From positions 1-35,104 of the forward strand of contig JACPVJ010000195.1 in the NCBI GenBank assembly GCA_016191785.1: a stretch of 35,104 nucleotides of DNA, written 5' to 3'. This document shows, piece by piece, positions 34,723 through 35,104 of the stretch (positions are counted from its first letter, which is position 1; every line of letters starts with the position of its first letter). This stretch comes from Myxococcales bacterium (GTDB lineage Bacteria; Myxococcota_A; Polyangia; Polyangiales; Polyangiaceae). Under the pieces are notes generated by a model that searched no databases, had not been told where the DNA came from, and saw only the letters and a program-made list of their open reading frames with translations. The position numbers and the translations under genes are program-made.

Positions 34723-35104
34723 TCAGTTCGCCTTGTCGGTGCAGGCGCCGGCCTTGGAGCCGCCGGACTGCGAACAGGTGGCGCCGCTTGGCTGCGGACA
34801 CATCACCGCCGGACACGCGACTCCGACGTTGCACTTGTTCTTCACCCACGCGGTCTTGAGATCCGAGAGCTTCGTCAGGTCGCTGGAGTTGGTCGGATTC
34901 ACGAAGGTGGGGCAGGGGCAGGGGAGCTCGTCGTCGGTCGACTTGGTACACTGCTCTACCGAGAGGAACGGATTGCAGGTCTTGGCGGCCGCGAGCGCGG
35001 TCTGGTAAGACTTCTCCAGATCGCTGCAGGTGACGGAGCCCGTCCCGCCGGTTCCGCCGCCGCCGGTCCCGCTGCCGCCGGTCCCGCTGCCGCCGGTCCC
35101 GCTG
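34723..35104 (-). CDS. Cys-rich secreted protein, 3' part (5' end outside window)
   Basis: On the minus strand a frame is open from base 35103 to the stop TGA at 34725-34723, giving 126 C-terminal residues. It begins with a Ser-Gly-Thr-Gly-Gly repeat spacer, then a domain with ten cysteines (VTCSDLEKSYQTALAAAKTC, later LPCPCPTF, NKCNVGVACPAVMC, ATCSQSGG and AGACTDKAN). The Gly-rich spacer after a lipobox and before a small Cys-rich domain is a common layout of myxobacterial lipoproteins; here the start is not seen. The visible domain has no enzyme motif. It ends six bases after the convergent PDZ lipoprotein stop. This frame has no ATG inside the window and would be missed by start-based gene finding. 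Confidence 0.8.
   Translation of the reverse strand, partial: SGTGGSGTGGSGTGGGGTGGTGSVTCSDLEKSYQTALAAAKTCNPFLSVEQCTKSTDDELPCPCPTFVNPTNSSDLTKLSDLKTAWVKNKCNVGVACPAVMCPQPSGATCSQSGGSKAGACTDKAN
35060..35104. repeat. 15-bp tandem repeat running off the window
   Basis: CCGCCGGTCCCGCTG occurs three times without a mismatch at 35060-35074, 35075-35089 and 35090-35104 and continues beyond the window. On the minus strand it encodes the pentapeptide Ser-Gly-Thr-Gly-Gly. It sits in frame, so copy changes would alter spacer length without a frameshift. Confidence 0.85.

Noticed and set aside
35060..35104. CRISPR-like array
   Set aside because: The 15-bp repeats are directly adjacent with no spacers and encode an in-frame Gly-rich peptide.

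Overview
The window is about 35 kb of very GC-rich DNA that is almost entirely coding. Features that suggest a Myxococcota (myxobacterial, Polyangia/Sorangium-like) chromosome are: many GTG starts; numerous lipoproteins and Cys-rich secreted proteins with Gly/Ser/Thr spacers; a Ser/Thr kinase fused to PEGA and SUMF1-like domains; a Lys/Ala-rich histone H1-like protein; and a PlsB-type acyltransferase. This placement is inference, because no rRNA or strict marker gene is present. I found no tRNA, rRNA, insertion sequence, prophage, attachment site or CRISPR array.

Left part (1-12.7 kb): the tail of a Cys-rich secreted protein is followed by a probably exported FAD-dependent oxidoreductase, a two-subunit succinyl/acetoacetyl-CoA transferase (scoA-scoB), a small secreted protein with its own sigma70-like promoter, and a large modular Ser/Thr kinase. 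Convergent to the kinase is a tightly overlapping minus-strand operon: plsB, a MepA-type murein endopeptidase, and an orphan beta-class DNA methyltransferase. Divergent from plsB, with overlapping 5' ends, is a large lipoprotein gene.

Central part (12.7-30.1 kb): nearly all genes lie on the minus strand. Read 5' to 3' they are: a coiled-coil membrane protein, a MoxR AAA+ ATPase, a membrane protein with an amidotransferase-like fold segment, an ABC ATPase, an ABC-2 type permease, a DUF58 protein, then (after a small plus-strand histone H1-like gene) a BatA-like VWA protein, a giant VWA/amidotransferase-like/VWA membrane protein, a DNRLRE-like lipoprotein, and the two ATPases of an oligopeptide ABC transporter (oppD, oppF) without permeases. 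Six genes from the MoxR gene to DUF58 and then BatA to VWA are coupled by 4-nt or 1-nt overlaps or near-zero gaps. I regard this MoxR/ABC-2/DUF58/VWA block as the most interesting system in the window. It combines the Bat/MoxR-VWA theme with a GldA/F/G-like ABC exporter theme, and I know of no established function for this combination in myxobacteria.

Right part (30.2-35.1 kb): a pantothenate and nucleotide operon (panB, panC, tmk) runs on the plus strand; Tmk has Thr in place of the Walker A lysine. Convergent to it are a small outer-membrane-type protein and a lipoprotein esterase. Next comes a divergent PDZ-domain lipoprotein that looks leaderless. The window ends in the 3' part of a minus-strand Cys-rich secreted protein with a 15-bp tandem repeat encoding a Ser-Gly-Thr-Gly-Gly spacer.

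All functional calls rest on motifs read by eye. No alignment or database search was possible.
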